A stretch of DNA of 64,000 bases from Anaerovorax odorimutans (GCA_016841185.1 JAENZQ010000001.1:136364-200363); one strand, 5' to 3'; counted from the stretch's first letter, positions 1 to 8,736 are shown. A program made the numbers and translations. The notes: a model not told the origin generated them from the letters alone.

Positions 1-1378
1 GATGTGTCATTAGAAAGCAAAAAAAAGCCCTTAAGTTTGCAAACTTTTGCCAATAATCTCCCGGCATCTTTTCAATAACTGATTTTTTCCCATGTACCAC
101 TTCATCATGTGAAATTGCTAAAATAAAGTTTTCAGAAAAAGCATACATAAGAGAAAAAGTTATTAGATTATGGTGGTACTTTCTATAAATTGGCTGCAAC
201 TCCATATATCTTAAAATGTCATTCATCCAACCCATATTCCATTTATAGTTATAACCCAAGCCTCCCTCGGAAACCGGCCATGTGACCATGGGCCAGGCAG
301 TCGCTTCTTCTGCTGCCATTATTACATCCGGATAGTATTTAAATATCACTGTATTGAGATGCCTCATAAATTCAATTGCTTCTAAATCCTCAGCACCGCC
401 ATACCGGTTAGGTGCCCATTCTCCATCCTCTTTTCCATGATTCAGCAAAAGCATGCTGGATACACCATCTACCCTCATGCCGTCTATATGGTATTTCTCA
501 AACCAGAAAACAGCATTTGAAATAAGAAAACTGGAAACTTCACTTCTTGAAAAATCAAATTTATAGGTCCCCCACTCTCTATGCTGTTCTTTTTCAAAAA
601 GTCCTGTGCCGTCAAAATTGGCCAGGTATTCCTCGTTAGGGCAAAAATGTCCCGGTACCCAGTCCAGAATAATACCGATATCATTGACATGGCATTTGTC
701 AATTAAATACATGAAATCCTCCGGTTTTCCATATCGGCTGGTCACAGAAAAATAACCCGAGCATTGGTATCCCCAAGATCCGTCAAATGGATGTTCCATA
801 ATAGGAAGTACCTCAATATGCGTGTATCCCATACCTTTCACGTAGGGTATCAATTGCTCAGCAATTTCTCTGTACGAAAAAAGAGTCTCATCATTATGCC
901 TTTTCCATGAACCTAAATGAACTTCATAAATATTGACAGGTCTATTAAATATTTTGCTCTCCCTGCGTTTTTTCATCCATTCTTTATCTTTCCATGTATA
1001 TCCATCGAGGGAATATACAACAGAAGCCGTAGCAGGTCTTACCTCAGAATAGAATGCATATGGATCTGTTTTAATTGCCATATCACCTTGGGATGGTTTA
1101 ATAGAATACTTATAAAGATAACCTGCTTTAACACCCGGTATGAATATGCTCCAAATACCACCCTGACTTATCCTTTTCATCAGGTGTCTTCTTCTGTCCC
1201 AATCATTGAAATCTCCTATCACGGAAACCTCTTTTGCATAAGGTGCCCATAATGAAAATCGTACGCCATCGGTTTCATTTTCATTTGTAATATGTGCGCC
1301 TAACATTTCATAGCTGTGATAGTATTTACCTGTATGGAACAAATAGATATTTTCGTTATTGAAAAAATTGTTGCTCAT
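1..1378 (-). CDS. glgB: 1,4-alpha-glucan branching enzyme, 5' part (runs off the window)
   Basis: Translating the minus strand from an ATG at 1378 gives an open frame of 459 codons to the window edge. GlgB cuts alpha-1,4-glucan and re-attaches the piece by an alpha-1,6 bond in cytoplasmic glycogen synthesis. The N-terminal CBM48 module (WAPYAKEVSVIGDFNDW, about residues 43-59) precedes a GH13 barrel carrying DGMRVDGVSSML (catalytic Asp), AAEEATAWP (acid/base Glu) and ISHDEVVHGKKS. The motifs match the family, though DWVPGHF replaces the more usual DWVPAHF. GGAGG lies 5-6 bases upstream of the start. Full-length GlgB is about 630-750 residues, so roughly the last third is missing because of the edge, not a visible lesion. 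No other glycogen gene is in view. Confidence 0.9.
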   Translation of the reverse strand, partial: MSNNFFNNENIYLFHTGKYYHSYEMLGAHITNENETDGVRFSLWAPYAKEVSVIGDFNDWDRRRHLMKRISQGGIWSIFIPGVKAGYLYKYSIKPSQGDMAIKTDPYAFYSEVRPATASVVYSLDGYTWKDKEWMKKRRESKIFNRPVNIYEVHLGSWKRHNDETLFSYREIAEQLIPYVKGMGYTHIEVLPIMEHPFDGSWGYQCSGYFSVTSRYGKPEDFMYLIDKCHVNDIGIILDWVPGHFCPNEEYLANFDGTGLFEKEQHREWGTYKFDFSRSEVSSFLISNAVFWFEKYHIDGMRVDGVSSMLLLNHGKEDGEWAPNRYGGAEDLEAIEFMRHLNTVIFKYYPDVIMAAEEATAWPMVTWPVSEGGLGYNYKWNMGWMNDILRYMELQPIYRKYHHNLITFSLMYAFSENFILAISHDEVVHGKKSVIEKMPGDYWQKFANLRAFFCFLMTH

Positions 1379-1733
1379 ATGTCCTCCATGCTGCTTTCAG
1401 AAATCATACCAATATAAACATTATTCATACAATGGATGATTCATTCTTGATAATGAAGGTATTTTCTAAAAAATAGTTACAAAGGTTATCATTCTATTTT
1501 AAGGACTTTTTTATAAGCATTTTTTAAAACTTTTTGTTTTTATTAACGAAACTTTAGGATTTGAAGATGAAGGGACAAAAAATTACGAAAGATAAAAGAT
1601 AACATGTAACAGATAGGAATTGAGGTAGAAACTATGGGTATAACATAGTTTCAGATTGCAGACAATTGAATACTGTTGTATAAATATTCTTTAAACTGTG
1701 CCATAGTTTTCGACATCAACCAACCTTTAATCC
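1379..1733. other. Intergenic region with low-complexity tract and GAAACTATG hairpin
   Basis: This 355-bp gap between the glgB start and the uvrC stop contains no credible gene. It holds a purine-rich tract with reiterated AAGATAAAAGATAAC-like words (about 1585-1620), directly followed by a perfect 9-bp stem: GAAACTATG at 1628-1636 and CATAGTTTC at 1644-1652, loop of 7. Neither strand shows a T-run after the stem, so it is not a typical intrinsic terminator. The same stem recurs at 28191 and 28388. Confidence 0.6.
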
Positions 1734-3581
1734 TTAATATTCTTTATTTTTAAAAAATGCCAGAATATTTCGGGCTGCGGTTTTATTCATGCCTTCTGCT
1801 TGACATAATTCTTCCAGAGATGTATTTTTGATTTTTTCAACAGATCCAAAATGTTTTAATAGCGCATTTTTTCTTGCAGGACCAATGCCTTCTATTTCAT
1901 CAAGAACCGAATGAACCATAGACTTGCCTCTCAGGCTTTTATGATAAGAAATTGCAAAGCGATGTGCCTCTTCCTGAATCTCTGAAATAAAAACAAAGAC
2001 ATTCTTATCCTCCTGAATATTCAATTCCTTTCCATTAAAAACAAGATCACGGGTCCGATGTTTCTGATCCTTAATCATACCTGCCACAGGAATATCGATT
2101 TTAAGGACAGATAACACATCTTTAACTGCTTTAACTTGTTTATCTCCTCCGTCAATTAAAAGAAGATCCGGCATTTTAAGAAAACTGCTGTCACTGCTAT
2201 GATCCTGATCCTCATTCAGGATTCTTTTAAATCTCCTGAATATCACTTCCTGTAAGCTGCCATAGTCATTTGGTCCTTCTATGGTTTTTATCCTGAATCT
2301 TCTGTAATCGCTTTTTTTGGCTTTTCCATTTTCAAATACCACCATGGACCCTACGGAATCTACACCGCTGGTATTGGATATATCAAATGCCTCGATTCGC
2401 ACCGGCATCTTAACAAGGTTTAAATACTCTTTCAAGGATAAAAGGCGGCTTTCGGTTTTTAATCGATCCCGATTTAATTTTTCATCCAAAAGACTTGTCA
2501 ACTCTATAACATTTTTAACGGCCATATCCAAAAGCGCCTTTTTCTCTCCCTTTTTAGGTACGGATATCTTTACTCGATTGCCTTTACTTTCAGACAACCA
2601 CTGCTCTATGACATTCTTTTCATCAGGCTCATCACTTACAAGAATTTCCTTAGGAATAAATGATGTAGCAGAATAAAACTGCTTAATAAATGCCCCGGAT
2701 ATCTCTTCAGGATTATCGTCTAAAGCAGCTTGGACGATATAGTTCTCTCTGCCGGTCAGCTTACCCCGACGGACAAAAAATACCATGGCATGACATTCTT
2801 TCTCTCCTTTTGAAACAGCAATCACATCTATATCGGATAATGAAGCCAGTATAATTTTCTGTTTTTCCATTAAAGACTGTATGGACTGTAAATAGTCTCT
2901 GTATTCTGCTGCCCGCTCAAAATCCATACCTTCCGAAGCCTTCATCATTTCGTCGGTCAAATGTCTTGTAATCTTTTCACTCTTCCCCTGAAGGAACTGG
3001 ATGATCTCGTCAATCATACGATCATAACCGGCTCTGTCAATTTCATTAAGGCAAGGGCCCAGACACTGGCCGATATGATAATTCAGGCATACGGAGTGAT
3101 TTTTGTTAAAATGTGTACGGGAACATTTTTTCAGAGGATATATTTTATTCAAAAGATCAAGAATCTGATTGACGGCTCCCGCATCTGTATAAGGGCCGAA
3201 ATACTTCCCTCCGTCTTTATATACTTTTCTTGTTTTAAGGATACGCGGGTATTTCTCCATGGCCGTAACTTTAATATAGGGGAAAGATTTGTCATCCCGA
3301 AGCAATACATTATATTTTGGTTGATTTTTTTTGATCAAATTGCTTTCAAGCATCAGTGCTTCTATTTCAGAATCCGTAATGATGTATTCGAATTCTGAAA
3401 TATTTGAAACCATTGCCTGAACTTTGGCTGTCTGGTTTTTTACAGATTGGAAATACTGCCGCACTCTATTTTTCAACGAAAGCGCTTTACCCACATAAAT
3501 GATTTCTCCATATTCGTTTTTCATCAAATATACTCCCGGTTTATCCGGCAGCTTTTTCAATTGTTCTCTGATGTTGAACAT
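1734..3581 (-). CDS. uvrC: Excinuclease ABC subunit C
   Basis: UvrC makes the dual incision around bulky DNA lesions after UvrAB loading. The 615-residue product is full length. It starts with a GIY-YIG nuclease (KPGVYLMKNEYGEIIYVGKA, about residues 14-33), has a UVR motif near residues 200-235 (DEMMKASEGMDFERAAEYRD), a central RNase H-like nuclease (IEAFDISNTSGVDSVGSMVV, with LLIDGG downstream) and a C-terminal helix-hairpin-helix pair (IEGIGPARKNALLKHFG). A run of four conserved cysteines around residues 153-176 matches the UvrC Cys region. uvrA and uvrB are about 20 kb away in this window. The start is the first ATG, although the nearest GGAG is rather far upstream (about 14 bases). Confidence 0.97.
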   Translation of the reverse strand: MFNIREQLKKLPDKPGVYLMKNEYGEIIYVGKALSLKNRVRQYFQSVKNQTAKVQAMVSNISEFEYIITDSEIEALMLESNLIKKNQPKYNVLLRDDKSFPYIKVTAMEKYPRILKTRKVYKDGGKYFGPYTDAGAVNQILDLLNKIYPLKKCSRTHFNKNHSVCLNYHIGQCLGPCLNEIDRAGYDRMIDEIIQFLQGKSEKITRHLTDEMMKASEGMDFERAAEYRDYLQSIQSLMEKQKIILASLSDIDVIAVSKGEKECHAMVFFVRRGKLTGRENYIVQAALDDNPEEISGAFIKQFYSATSFIPKEILVSDEPDEKNVIEQWLSESKGNRVKISVPKKGEKKALLDMAVKNVIELTSLLDEKLNRDRLKTESRLLSLKEYLNLVKMPVRIEAFDISNTSGVDSVGSMVVFENGKAKKSDYRRFRIKTIEGPNDYGSLQEVIFRRFKRILNEDQDHSSDSSFLKMPDLLLIDGGDKQVKAVKDVLSVLKIDIPVAGMIKDQKHRTRDLVFNGKELNIQEDKNVFVFISEIQEEAHRFAISYHKSLRGKSMVHSVLDEIEGIGPARKNALLKHFGSVEKIKNTSLEELCQAEGMNKTAARNILAFFKNKEY

Positions 3582-3656
3582 AGCTTTTCGCAGCGCTCCT
3601 TTCGAAATAACAAAAATGCAAGTGCAAGTGGTTCGGAGTCCGAAGTTCAGAGAAAA

Positions 3657-3962
3657 TTACATTCCTTTATTTGTTATAAGTTCCGAATCCCCCTCAACCA
3701 GAACACTGCCGTTATCTTCTATTATACAGTCTTCAGTTGAAATATTACTGCTGCCGTAAACAGTAAACACCGAATCCATACCGGTATAATAATCCTTTTC
3801 ATTGGACTTTATTTCTACATCTTTGAAAAGAATGTCATTGCATGCCTCTAACTTCCGCCCCGGAAAAATACCGAAGGGCAAGCCTAATTTATTTATCATG
3901 TTTTTTATTCTATTATACATATAGATTTCTGTAATAACAATTGCATCCTTATTTGTAATCAT
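3657..3962 (-). CDS. Hypothetical protein, 101 residues
   Basis: I do not recognise this product. The frame lies between the terminator of the Mrp operon (3979-4004) and uvrC. No good Shine-Dalgarno sequence precedes the first ATG; the later ATGs (residues 16 and 23) lack one too. The C-terminal half has alternating hydrophobic and polar residues (TVYGSSNISTEDCIIEDNG, SVLVEGDSELI) that would suit a short beta-rich or beta-helix-like fold. There is no signal peptide and no membrane segment. It could be read from a weak promoter after the terminator or be a chance ORF. Confidence 0.35.
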   Translation of the reverse strand: MITNKDAIVITEIYMYNRIKNMINKLGLPFGIFPGRKLEACNDILFKDVEIKSNEKDYYTGMDSVFTVYGSSNISTEDCIIEDNGSVLVEGDSELITNKGM

Positions 3963-3978
3963 ATTTTGTCTTTATCAT

Positions 3979-4004
3979 AAAAAAACATCACTTAGAAAGT
4001 GATG
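3979..4004 (-). terminator. Intrinsic terminator of the mrp operon
   Basis: On the minus strand a perfect 8-bp stem (CATCACTT/AAGTGATG, 3-base loop) is followed by seven T. It lies about 40 bases after the stop of the NifX-like gene. Confidence 0.85.
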
Positions 4005-4042
4005 CTTTGAATTTGCTCTGGTATTATGGAGTTTTCATAATC

Positions 4043-4399
4043 CTATTCATTGCAATGTCCTTCATGTTGGTGCTCATTGCATATACTTCCGGTAGATTTA
4101 AGTTCTCCCTTTATGTACTGCTTGACAGCCTCTTCGGATAAGCCCCGGGCGCCTGTTATAACCTCTATATTGTTTCCATTAAAAAGTTGCTGGGCGGTTT
4201 CACCCATTCCGCCGGCAATAATAGCATCTACATTCAAGCCCTTTAAGAATACCGGCAGAAAGCCCGGTTTATGCCCCGGATTTTCCTTAAATTCTTGTTT
4301 GACGATCTGTTTCTCTTCAACCTGATAAATGTTGAATCCCTCACAATGTCCGAAATGTGCACTCACAGACTTCCCATCGGACGCAACTGCTATGATCAT
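4043..4399 (-). CDS. NifX/NifB-C family (dinitrogenase iron-molybdenum cofactor-type) protein
   Basis: This 118-residue protein has the single alpha/beta domain of the NifX/NafY/NifB C-terminal family: an N-terminal IIAVASDGKSVSAHFGHCEG, a central VDAIIAGGMGETAQQLF and a terminal GLSEEAVKQYI segment. The family binds iron-sulfur or FeMo cofactor precursors, but many clostridial members occur without nitrogenase and are thought to serve general iron-sulfur trafficking. The last 14 residues are His/Cys rich (CNEHQHEGHCNE), a plausible metal site. It is the second gene of a pair, 17 bases after the Mrp ATPase, which supports a shared iron-sulfur role. No nif genes are present, so a nitrogenase function is unlikely. 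Confidence 0.88.
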   Translation of the reverse strand: MIIAVASDGKSVSAHFGHCEGFNIYQVEEKQIVKQEFKENPGHKPGFLPVFLKGLNVDAIIAGGMGETAQQLFNGNNIEVITGARGLSEEAVKQYIKGELKSTGSICNEHQHEGHCNE

Positions 4400-4416
4400 T
4401 AAATCCCCTCCATTTA

Positions 4417-5238
4417 CTATTTCCCTAAAGCTTTAAGAGCTTTCTCGGCAATAGGGTCAAATATATCTTCTATCTGGCGATAATCTGAATTTGCAATGTT
4501 TGAAATGCTTCCGGTCATAGGAAGCTCTCCCAACAGTTCCAGACCCGTTTGCTTGAGGAAATCTTCCGTATCTTCAGAATCAAATAATTTGATTTTTCCG
4601 CCACAGTCCGGACAAATCATATAACTCATATTCTCTATGACGCCAAGAACTTCTATGTTCATGGTTTTTGCCATATTAACTGCTTTTGAAACAATCATGG
4701 AAACCAGTTTTTGCGGAACAGATACCATTACAAGGCCGTTAATAGGAATGGATTGCATAACCGTCAATGCCACATCCCCTGTACCGGGAGGCAAGTCTAT
4801 AATTAGATAATCAAGTTCTTCCCAAAGAACATGGGTCCAGAATTGCTTTACCGTCCCTGAAATAATAGGACCCCTCCATATCACCGGTTGATTTTCATCA
4901 TCCATCAAAAGATTTAGAGACATTACTTTGATATGATCTTCGGTTTCTATGGGATAAATAATTTCTTCCGTGCCTCCGGCTTTTTTATCATTTATTCCAA
5001 GCAGACGAGGTATACTGGGACCGGTTATATCTGCATCCAAAATACCCACCGAATAGCCTTGTTTTATTAGATATTTTGCCAAAAGAATGGATATGGTAGA
5101 TTTTCCGACACCACCCTTTCCGCTCATAACACCTATTACATTCTTTATAGAATTCAAAGGATTATTCTCAATAGCACAGGAAGCCTTTTTCTCATCTGAG
5201 CAAGATTCCTTTGTTGGGCAAGAATTGCAACTTGACAT
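4417..5238 (-). CDS. Mrp/NBP35-family P-loop ATPase, iron-sulfur carrier
   Basis: The 273-residue product belongs to the Mrp/ApbC/NBP35 deviant-Walker ATPases that hold and transfer 4Fe-4S clusters. The N-terminal 20 residues carry a cysteine cluster (SSCNSCPTKESC) like that of NBP35 proteins. The P-loop GVMSGKGGVGKSTISILLA is at about residues 36-54, the Walker B region at LIIDLPPGTGDVALT, and a CPxC pair (MICPDCGGK) near residue 210 gives the bridging-cluster cysteines. The first ATG has a GAGGTGATGTC ribosome site. It leads a two-gene operon with the NifX-like protein, ending in the terminator at 3979-4004. Confidence 0.93.
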   Translation of the reverse strand: MSSCNSCPTKESCSDEKKASCAIENNPLNSIKNVIGVMSGKGGVGKSTISILLAKYLIKQGYSVGILDADITGPSIPRLLGINDKKAGGTEEIIYPIETEDHIKVMSLNLLMDDENQPVIWRGPIISGTVKQFWTHVLWEELDYLIIDLPPGTGDVALTVMQSIPINGLVMVSVPQKLVSMIVSKAVNMAKTMNIEVLGVIENMSYMICPDCGGKIKLFDSEDTEDFLKQTGLELLGELPMTGSISNIANSDYRQIEDIFDPIAEKALKALGK

Positions 5239-5411
5239 GACATCACCTCTTTAATAATTATTATTACATCTGCACCATAAAATATATACTTAATTTTTAT
5301 TACTGTCAAATGCCAATAATTCTGTCAACCAACTCTTTTTTTAATCTCATACAGCACATGTATCTCGTAAATTAAGATTCGCATCCCTAACTTCTTCTTA
5401 AAATCAGAAAT

Positions 5412-6086
5412 CTATTCAGCTACTTCTTTCTTCTTTGCCTTGATTTTTTTATACAATAACCGTATATCATCATCGATATAACGGTGTTTAACTTCGTCCA
5501 CATTAAAATTAAACAATTTAAAAGCAAATTGGACAAAATAGCCCACCGTAGTAGCTGTAATAACAGTCCCGATGCCAATACTGCCTCCTAAGAAATAGCC
5601 TGCAATTGAAACGATAATTTCAATGGTATTTCGAACAAGTCTGACTGATTTTCCGGTTTTTTTAATAAATACCACCATCAGCCCATCCCGGGGGCCTGCT
5701 CCCCATCCGGTCCCGATATAGAAATAGCTGGCAATACCAATAACAAACAATCCTAACAGCATCATCAGGATTCCAATAATAAAATGATTGCTTTCCGGTA
5801 TCACGTTATTGAGCATTAAAAAGTCCATAAAAAGACCGACCAATACCATATTGCACAAGGTACCCCATCCTGCCTTTTCTTTCATAAAGATATTAAAAAG
5901 TACGATAACCAATCCTACTAAAATACTTGTCTGCCCCATGGTCATATGGATCACCTTGCTTAATCCCTGATGAAAAATATCCCATGGCTGAAGACCTATA
6001 TTTGCATTTATTGTAAGAACTATTCCTACTGCGAACAAAAAAAGACCGAATATTAATCTTATTATTTTATAAATGGCTGTCTTCAA
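5412..6086 (-). CDS. YczE/YitT-type integral membrane protein
   Basis: The 224-residue protein resembles the YczE family (COG2364) of small membrane proteins. It opens with a hydrophobic helix (IYKIIRLIFGLFLFAVGIVL), then the family-typical GLQPWDIFHQGLS loop and five or six further hydrophobic segments, with GTGWGAGPRDGLMV in the middle. It ends in a charged cytoplasmic tail (KKIKAKKKEVAE). The family's function is unknown; B. subtilis YczE affects bacillaene synthesis. The gene follows the EamA transporter gene at 43 bases, so co-transcription is likely. Confidence 0.8.
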   Translation of the reverse strand: MKTAIYKIIRLIFGLFLFAVGIVLTINANIGLQPWDIFHQGLSKVIHMTMGQTSILVGLVIVLFNIFMKEKAGWGTLCNMVLVGLFMDFLMLNNVIPESNHFIIGILMMLLGLFVIGIASYFYIGTGWGAGPRDGLMVVFIKKTGKSVRLVRNTIEIIVSIAGYFLGGSIGIGTVITATTVGYFVQFAFKLFNFNVDEVKHRYIDDDIRLLYKKIKAKKKEVAE

Positions 6087-6129
6087 TGATATATCTCCTA
6101 TTTTTCTGAAGAATTATTGTGTTTATCCA

Positions 6130-7071
6130 TTATTTGCTTAATGGGGTAACACGCTCGCTTTCTATAATCTCTTCCTCTTTTTTAGCTTTTAATGTTAACA
6201 GGCATACGGACCCGATAACAATAGCGCCGCCCAGAAGCTGACTTGGTGTTACAATTTCATCTAAGATAAAAAAGCTGGATATTACTGTTATCACCGGTAC
6301 AAAGTTTACAAAAAGTGTTGTCAGCATAACCCCTAAACGGTCCAAAGCAAAAACATATAAGAAATATGCCGCTGCTGAACAACATAATGCCAAAAACAGG
6401 ACATTCGTTATAATAATACCATCCAACACACCGTCTTTCGGAAAGTTTAAAACAGCAAAAGGTGCCAATGCAATGGTTCCAAACAAAATTTGATAAAATG
6501 TAATGGTTAATCCTGAATACTTTTTATATAAAGGTTTAATTATAAAATTTGTCGACACCCAGGACAAGGCTGCTCCGAACATAAAAATGTATCCAAGGAA
6601 ATGCCCGGAAAACTCAATTTCAGATTCATTTCCTGTCACAATCAAAAATACACCTGCCACTGAAAGTAAAACACTGACTACTTTTTTTGCAGTCAATTTG
6701 GATTTATTGATAAAACAATCCCCAATCAGTGCAAAAACAGGCACCGAAGCAATAATCATGGAAGCCAGTGAAGCAGAAGTAAGCTTAATTCCATTGTTTT
6801 CAAAAGTAAAATACAAAGCAACACCTATAACACCTGCAGAAACAAACCGGGGTAAATCTTCCTTTTCCGGTTTCTGCGCTTTTCCTTTGAAAATAAAAAT
6901 GATGAATAACGCAACCGAAGCAATGAAAAATCTTGTAAAAGCCAGAGTAAGAGGCGTAAATACATTCAATGCTATCTTGGAGCTCATATAGGATATTCCC
7001 CAAAAAAGACATGCAGTAACAATTGCAAAAATTGCTGTAACATTCGTGTTCAAAATACTATTCTCCTTCAT
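6130..7071 (-). CDS. EamA-family (DMT superfamily) transporter
   Basis: The 313-residue product shows ten hydrophobic segments arranged as two EamA repeats (about residues 10-145 and 155-297), the layout of drug/metabolite transporters such as RhaT and YdcZ relatives. Recognisable family features are WGISYMSSKIAL in helix 1 and LGVMLTTLFVNFVPVITVI in the second repeat. It ends in a charged cytoplasmic tail (KAKKEEEIIESE). The substrate cannot be inferred; it is probably a small metabolite exporter in the cytoplasmic membrane. It is the first gene of a probable two-gene unit with the YczE-like gene. GAAGGAGAATAGT upstream of the ATG provides the ribosome site only if the short spacing is tolerated. 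Confidence 0.82.
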   Translation of the reverse strand: MKENSILNTNVTAIFAIVTACLFWGISYMSSKIALNVFTPLTLAFTRFFIASVALFIIFIFKGKAQKPEKEDLPRFVSAGVIGVALYFTFENNGIKLTSASLASMIIASVPVFALIGDCFINKSKLTAKKVVSVLLSVAGVFLIVTGNESEIEFSGHFLGYIFMFGAALSWVSTNFIIKPLYKKYSGLTITFYQILFGTIALAPFAVLNFPKDGVLDGIIITNVLFLALCCSAAAYFLYVFALDRLGVMLTTLFVNFVPVITVISSFFILDEIVTPSQLLGGAIVIGSVCLLTLKAKKEEEIIESERVTPLSK

Positions 7072-7156
7072 ATCTTTATATCATTCTTATCATGAAAAAA
7101 CATTTTTTTAAACCTTATGTTTAAGTATACAACATTTGCTGATAAAATTTTCATTT

Positions 7157-8209
7157 TTATATAATTTTTTCTAAAGCTTTAATAAACACCTGCATTTCTC
7201 TATCTGTTCCTATCGTCACTCTCATAAAATTATTGATCCTTGGTTTATTAAAAAATCGAATCAATATGCCCCTGTCTCTGAGTTTTTTAAAAATAAATTC
7301 TGCCTCCAATTTTTTGTGAGAAATAAAGATAAAATTGGATTTGGAATCCATAACTATAAAATTTAAAGCTTTTAAAGCCTGAATGGTTCTTTCACGGGTT
7401 TGGATAATTTTCTTTTTTGTCTCCTGAAAATAAGAATCATCTTTTAAAGCCGCAACTGCACCTGCCAGAGCAACCCGGTCCAGAGTATAGGAATTAAAAG
7501 AATTTTTTATCCGATCAAGCCCGCTGATCAGTTCTTCACTACCAAAAGCAAAACCTACTCTTAATCCTGCAAGAGAACGAGCTTTGGATAAAGTATGGAT
7601 CACCAGCAGATTAGCATATTGATTTAACAGAGAAATGCAGGTGTTTCCTCCAAAATCTATATAAGCTTCATCTATTATAACAACATTCTTACTATTGCTT
7701 TTCAATATTTCTTCTATCTTATTCGTATCGAGATATTTGGATGTAGGTGCATTTGGGTTTGGAATGATTATTCCTCCGTCCGCTTTAAAATAATCTGCCG
7801 CATCAATCTCAAAATCCTTATTCAAAGGAATTTCCTCATATGCAACGTTGAAAAGACCGGCATACACCGGATAAAAACTGTAAGTAATATCAGGAAAAAA
7901 TATCTTTTTACCTGCAAAAAAAGCTCCGAAGCTGAATGCCAGAACCTCATCCGAACCATTCCCGACAAAAATCTGTTTATGCTTCATACCGTAACAATCC
8001 GAAACCGTCTTTCTGAGATCTTCACACTCCGGATCAGGGTATAATCTCAAATCCTCATTTGCAGCTTCCCGAATGGCTTTTATTACTTCTGGAGAAGGCG
8101 GATAAGGATTTTCGTTTGTATTCAATTTAATATATTTTTTATTCTTGGGCTGTTCTCCAGGCACATAAGGCTCTAATCCTTTTACCAATTCAGAAAAAAA
8201 ATCGTTCAA
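7157..8209 (-). CDS. hisC: Histidinol-phosphate aminotransferase
   Basis: HisC is a PLP enzyme that transaminates imidazole-acetol phosphate with glutamate in histidine synthesis. The 350-residue protein fits aminotransferase family I: NTNENPYPPSPEVIKA near the N-terminus, FVGNGSDEVLA, NPNAPTSKY, VIIDEAYIDF and the PLP-lysine segment HTLSKARSLAGLRVGFA (about residues 204-220). It is a lone gene with no other his gene nearby, so use for phenylalanine or tyrosine transamination is also possible. The start codon is preceded by a weak GAGCGGTGATA site. The divergent ncRNA promoter lies about 95 bases upstream. Confidence 0.9.
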   Translation of the reverse strand: MNDFFSELVKGLEPYVPGEQPKNKKYIKLNTNENPYPPSPEVIKAIREAANEDLRLYPDPECEDLRKTVSDCYGMKHKQIFVGNGSDEVLAFSFGAFFAGKKIFFPDITYSFYPVYAGLFNVAYEEIPLNKDFEIDAADYFKADGGIIIPNPNAPTSKYLDTNKIEEILKSNSKNVVIIDEAYIDFGGNTCISLLNQYANLLVIHTLSKARSLAGLRVGFAFGSEELISGLDRIKNSFNSYTLDRVALAGAVAALKDDSYFQETKKKIIQTRERTIQALKALNFIVMDSKSNFIFISHKKLEAEFIFKKLRDRGILIRFFNKPRINNFMRVTIGTDREMQVFIKALEKII

Positions 8210-8303
8210 TTATATCACCGCTCTTCGTTTGATTTCATGAATTGATTATAACCATTTATAAGCTGAATATCAATTCTTATCCTCAAGAATCCTCTTCATT
8301 AAT

Positions 8304-8332
8304 TTGACAATCAGAATCAAAGCCGATATAAT
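8304..8332 (+). promoter_or_regulatory. Consensus sigma-A promoter for the 8339-8602 transcript
   Basis: TTGACA at 8304-8309 and TATAAT at 8327-8332 are separated by exactly 17 bases, a perfect vegetative promoter. The predicted start is near 8339. No coding frame with a ribosome site follows before the terminator at 8559-8602. Confidence 0.85.
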
Positions 8333-8338
8333 ACAAAC

Positions 8339-8602
8339 TGTTAATTTTGAATAAGAAACATGAAGTAGGTTATAGGAGTAATTGGGTTACGAGTCTTAAT
8401 ATGTTGCAAAACAGATTAAGATAAGTTGCTTCATAAAGATGAAACTATAGCTGAAAAATGATTTTAGAACTGGAGTCTGCACAGGTACGAAAAGGAAATG
8501 TGCTATACTATCATTTCGATGGTATAATGGATAGTCTTTTAAAAGGCGAAACTTAGGCATTCTAACTCTATTATTTATAATATAGTTAGAATTCTTTTTT
8601 TT
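8339..8602 (+). ncRNA. Candidate structured non-coding RNA (unrecognised family)
   Basis: A perfect consensus promoter and a strong intrinsic terminator (9-bp stem ATTCTAACT/AGTTAGAAT extended by 5 bp, then TCTTTTTTTT) bound about 264 nt with no plausible coding frame. Inside, several hairpins can be drawn: CTTAAT-TGTT-gcaa-AACA-ATTAAG at about 8395-8421, GTAA/TTAC at about 8378-8391, GCACA/TGTGC at about 8478-8503 and TATACTATC/GATGGTATA near 8504-8527. I looked for hallmarks of SRP RNA, tmRNA, RNase P, 6S RNA, T-box and common riboswitches and saw none. It lies 126 bases upstream of opuAA, which has its own promoter, so a free RNA is favoured over a leader. An opuA riboswitch/attenuator is the main alternative. 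Confidence 0.55.
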
Positions 8603-8672
8603 GACAAAAATCATACTTATGAAGCTTTGAATACATATAATGTATATTTTGAAATAAATGGCAAAAAATAAA

Positions 8673-8705
8673 TTGTCTTTATATAACTTAACTATATAGT
8701 TAAGT
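8673..8705 (+). promoter_or_regulatory. opuA promoter overlapped by a palindromic operator
   Basis: A perfect 20-bp palindrome (half-site ACTTAACTAT) occupies 8686-8705. A likely promoter is TTGTCT at 8673-8678 with TATAGT at 8695-8700, spacer 16, so the palindrome covers the -10 and the start site. This is the geometry of a repressor site. Firmicute opuA genes are often controlled by GbsR/MarR-type repressors; no such regulator gene is in the window. Confidence 0.65.
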
Positions 8706-8736
8706 GATTAAAATTTGAAGAAGGTGGTTGGAAGGA

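Noticed and set aside
484..1252. Two open frames of 72 and 111 codons (484-702 minus, 917-1252 plus)
   Set aside because: Both lie in the wrong frame inside the glgB coding sequence, which is continuous from 1378 to the edge.
8396..8614. 72-codon minus-strand frame across the candidate RNA
   Set aside because: No ribosome site; it is the antisense of a region with a plus-strand promoter and terminator, and the peptide has no recognisable feature.
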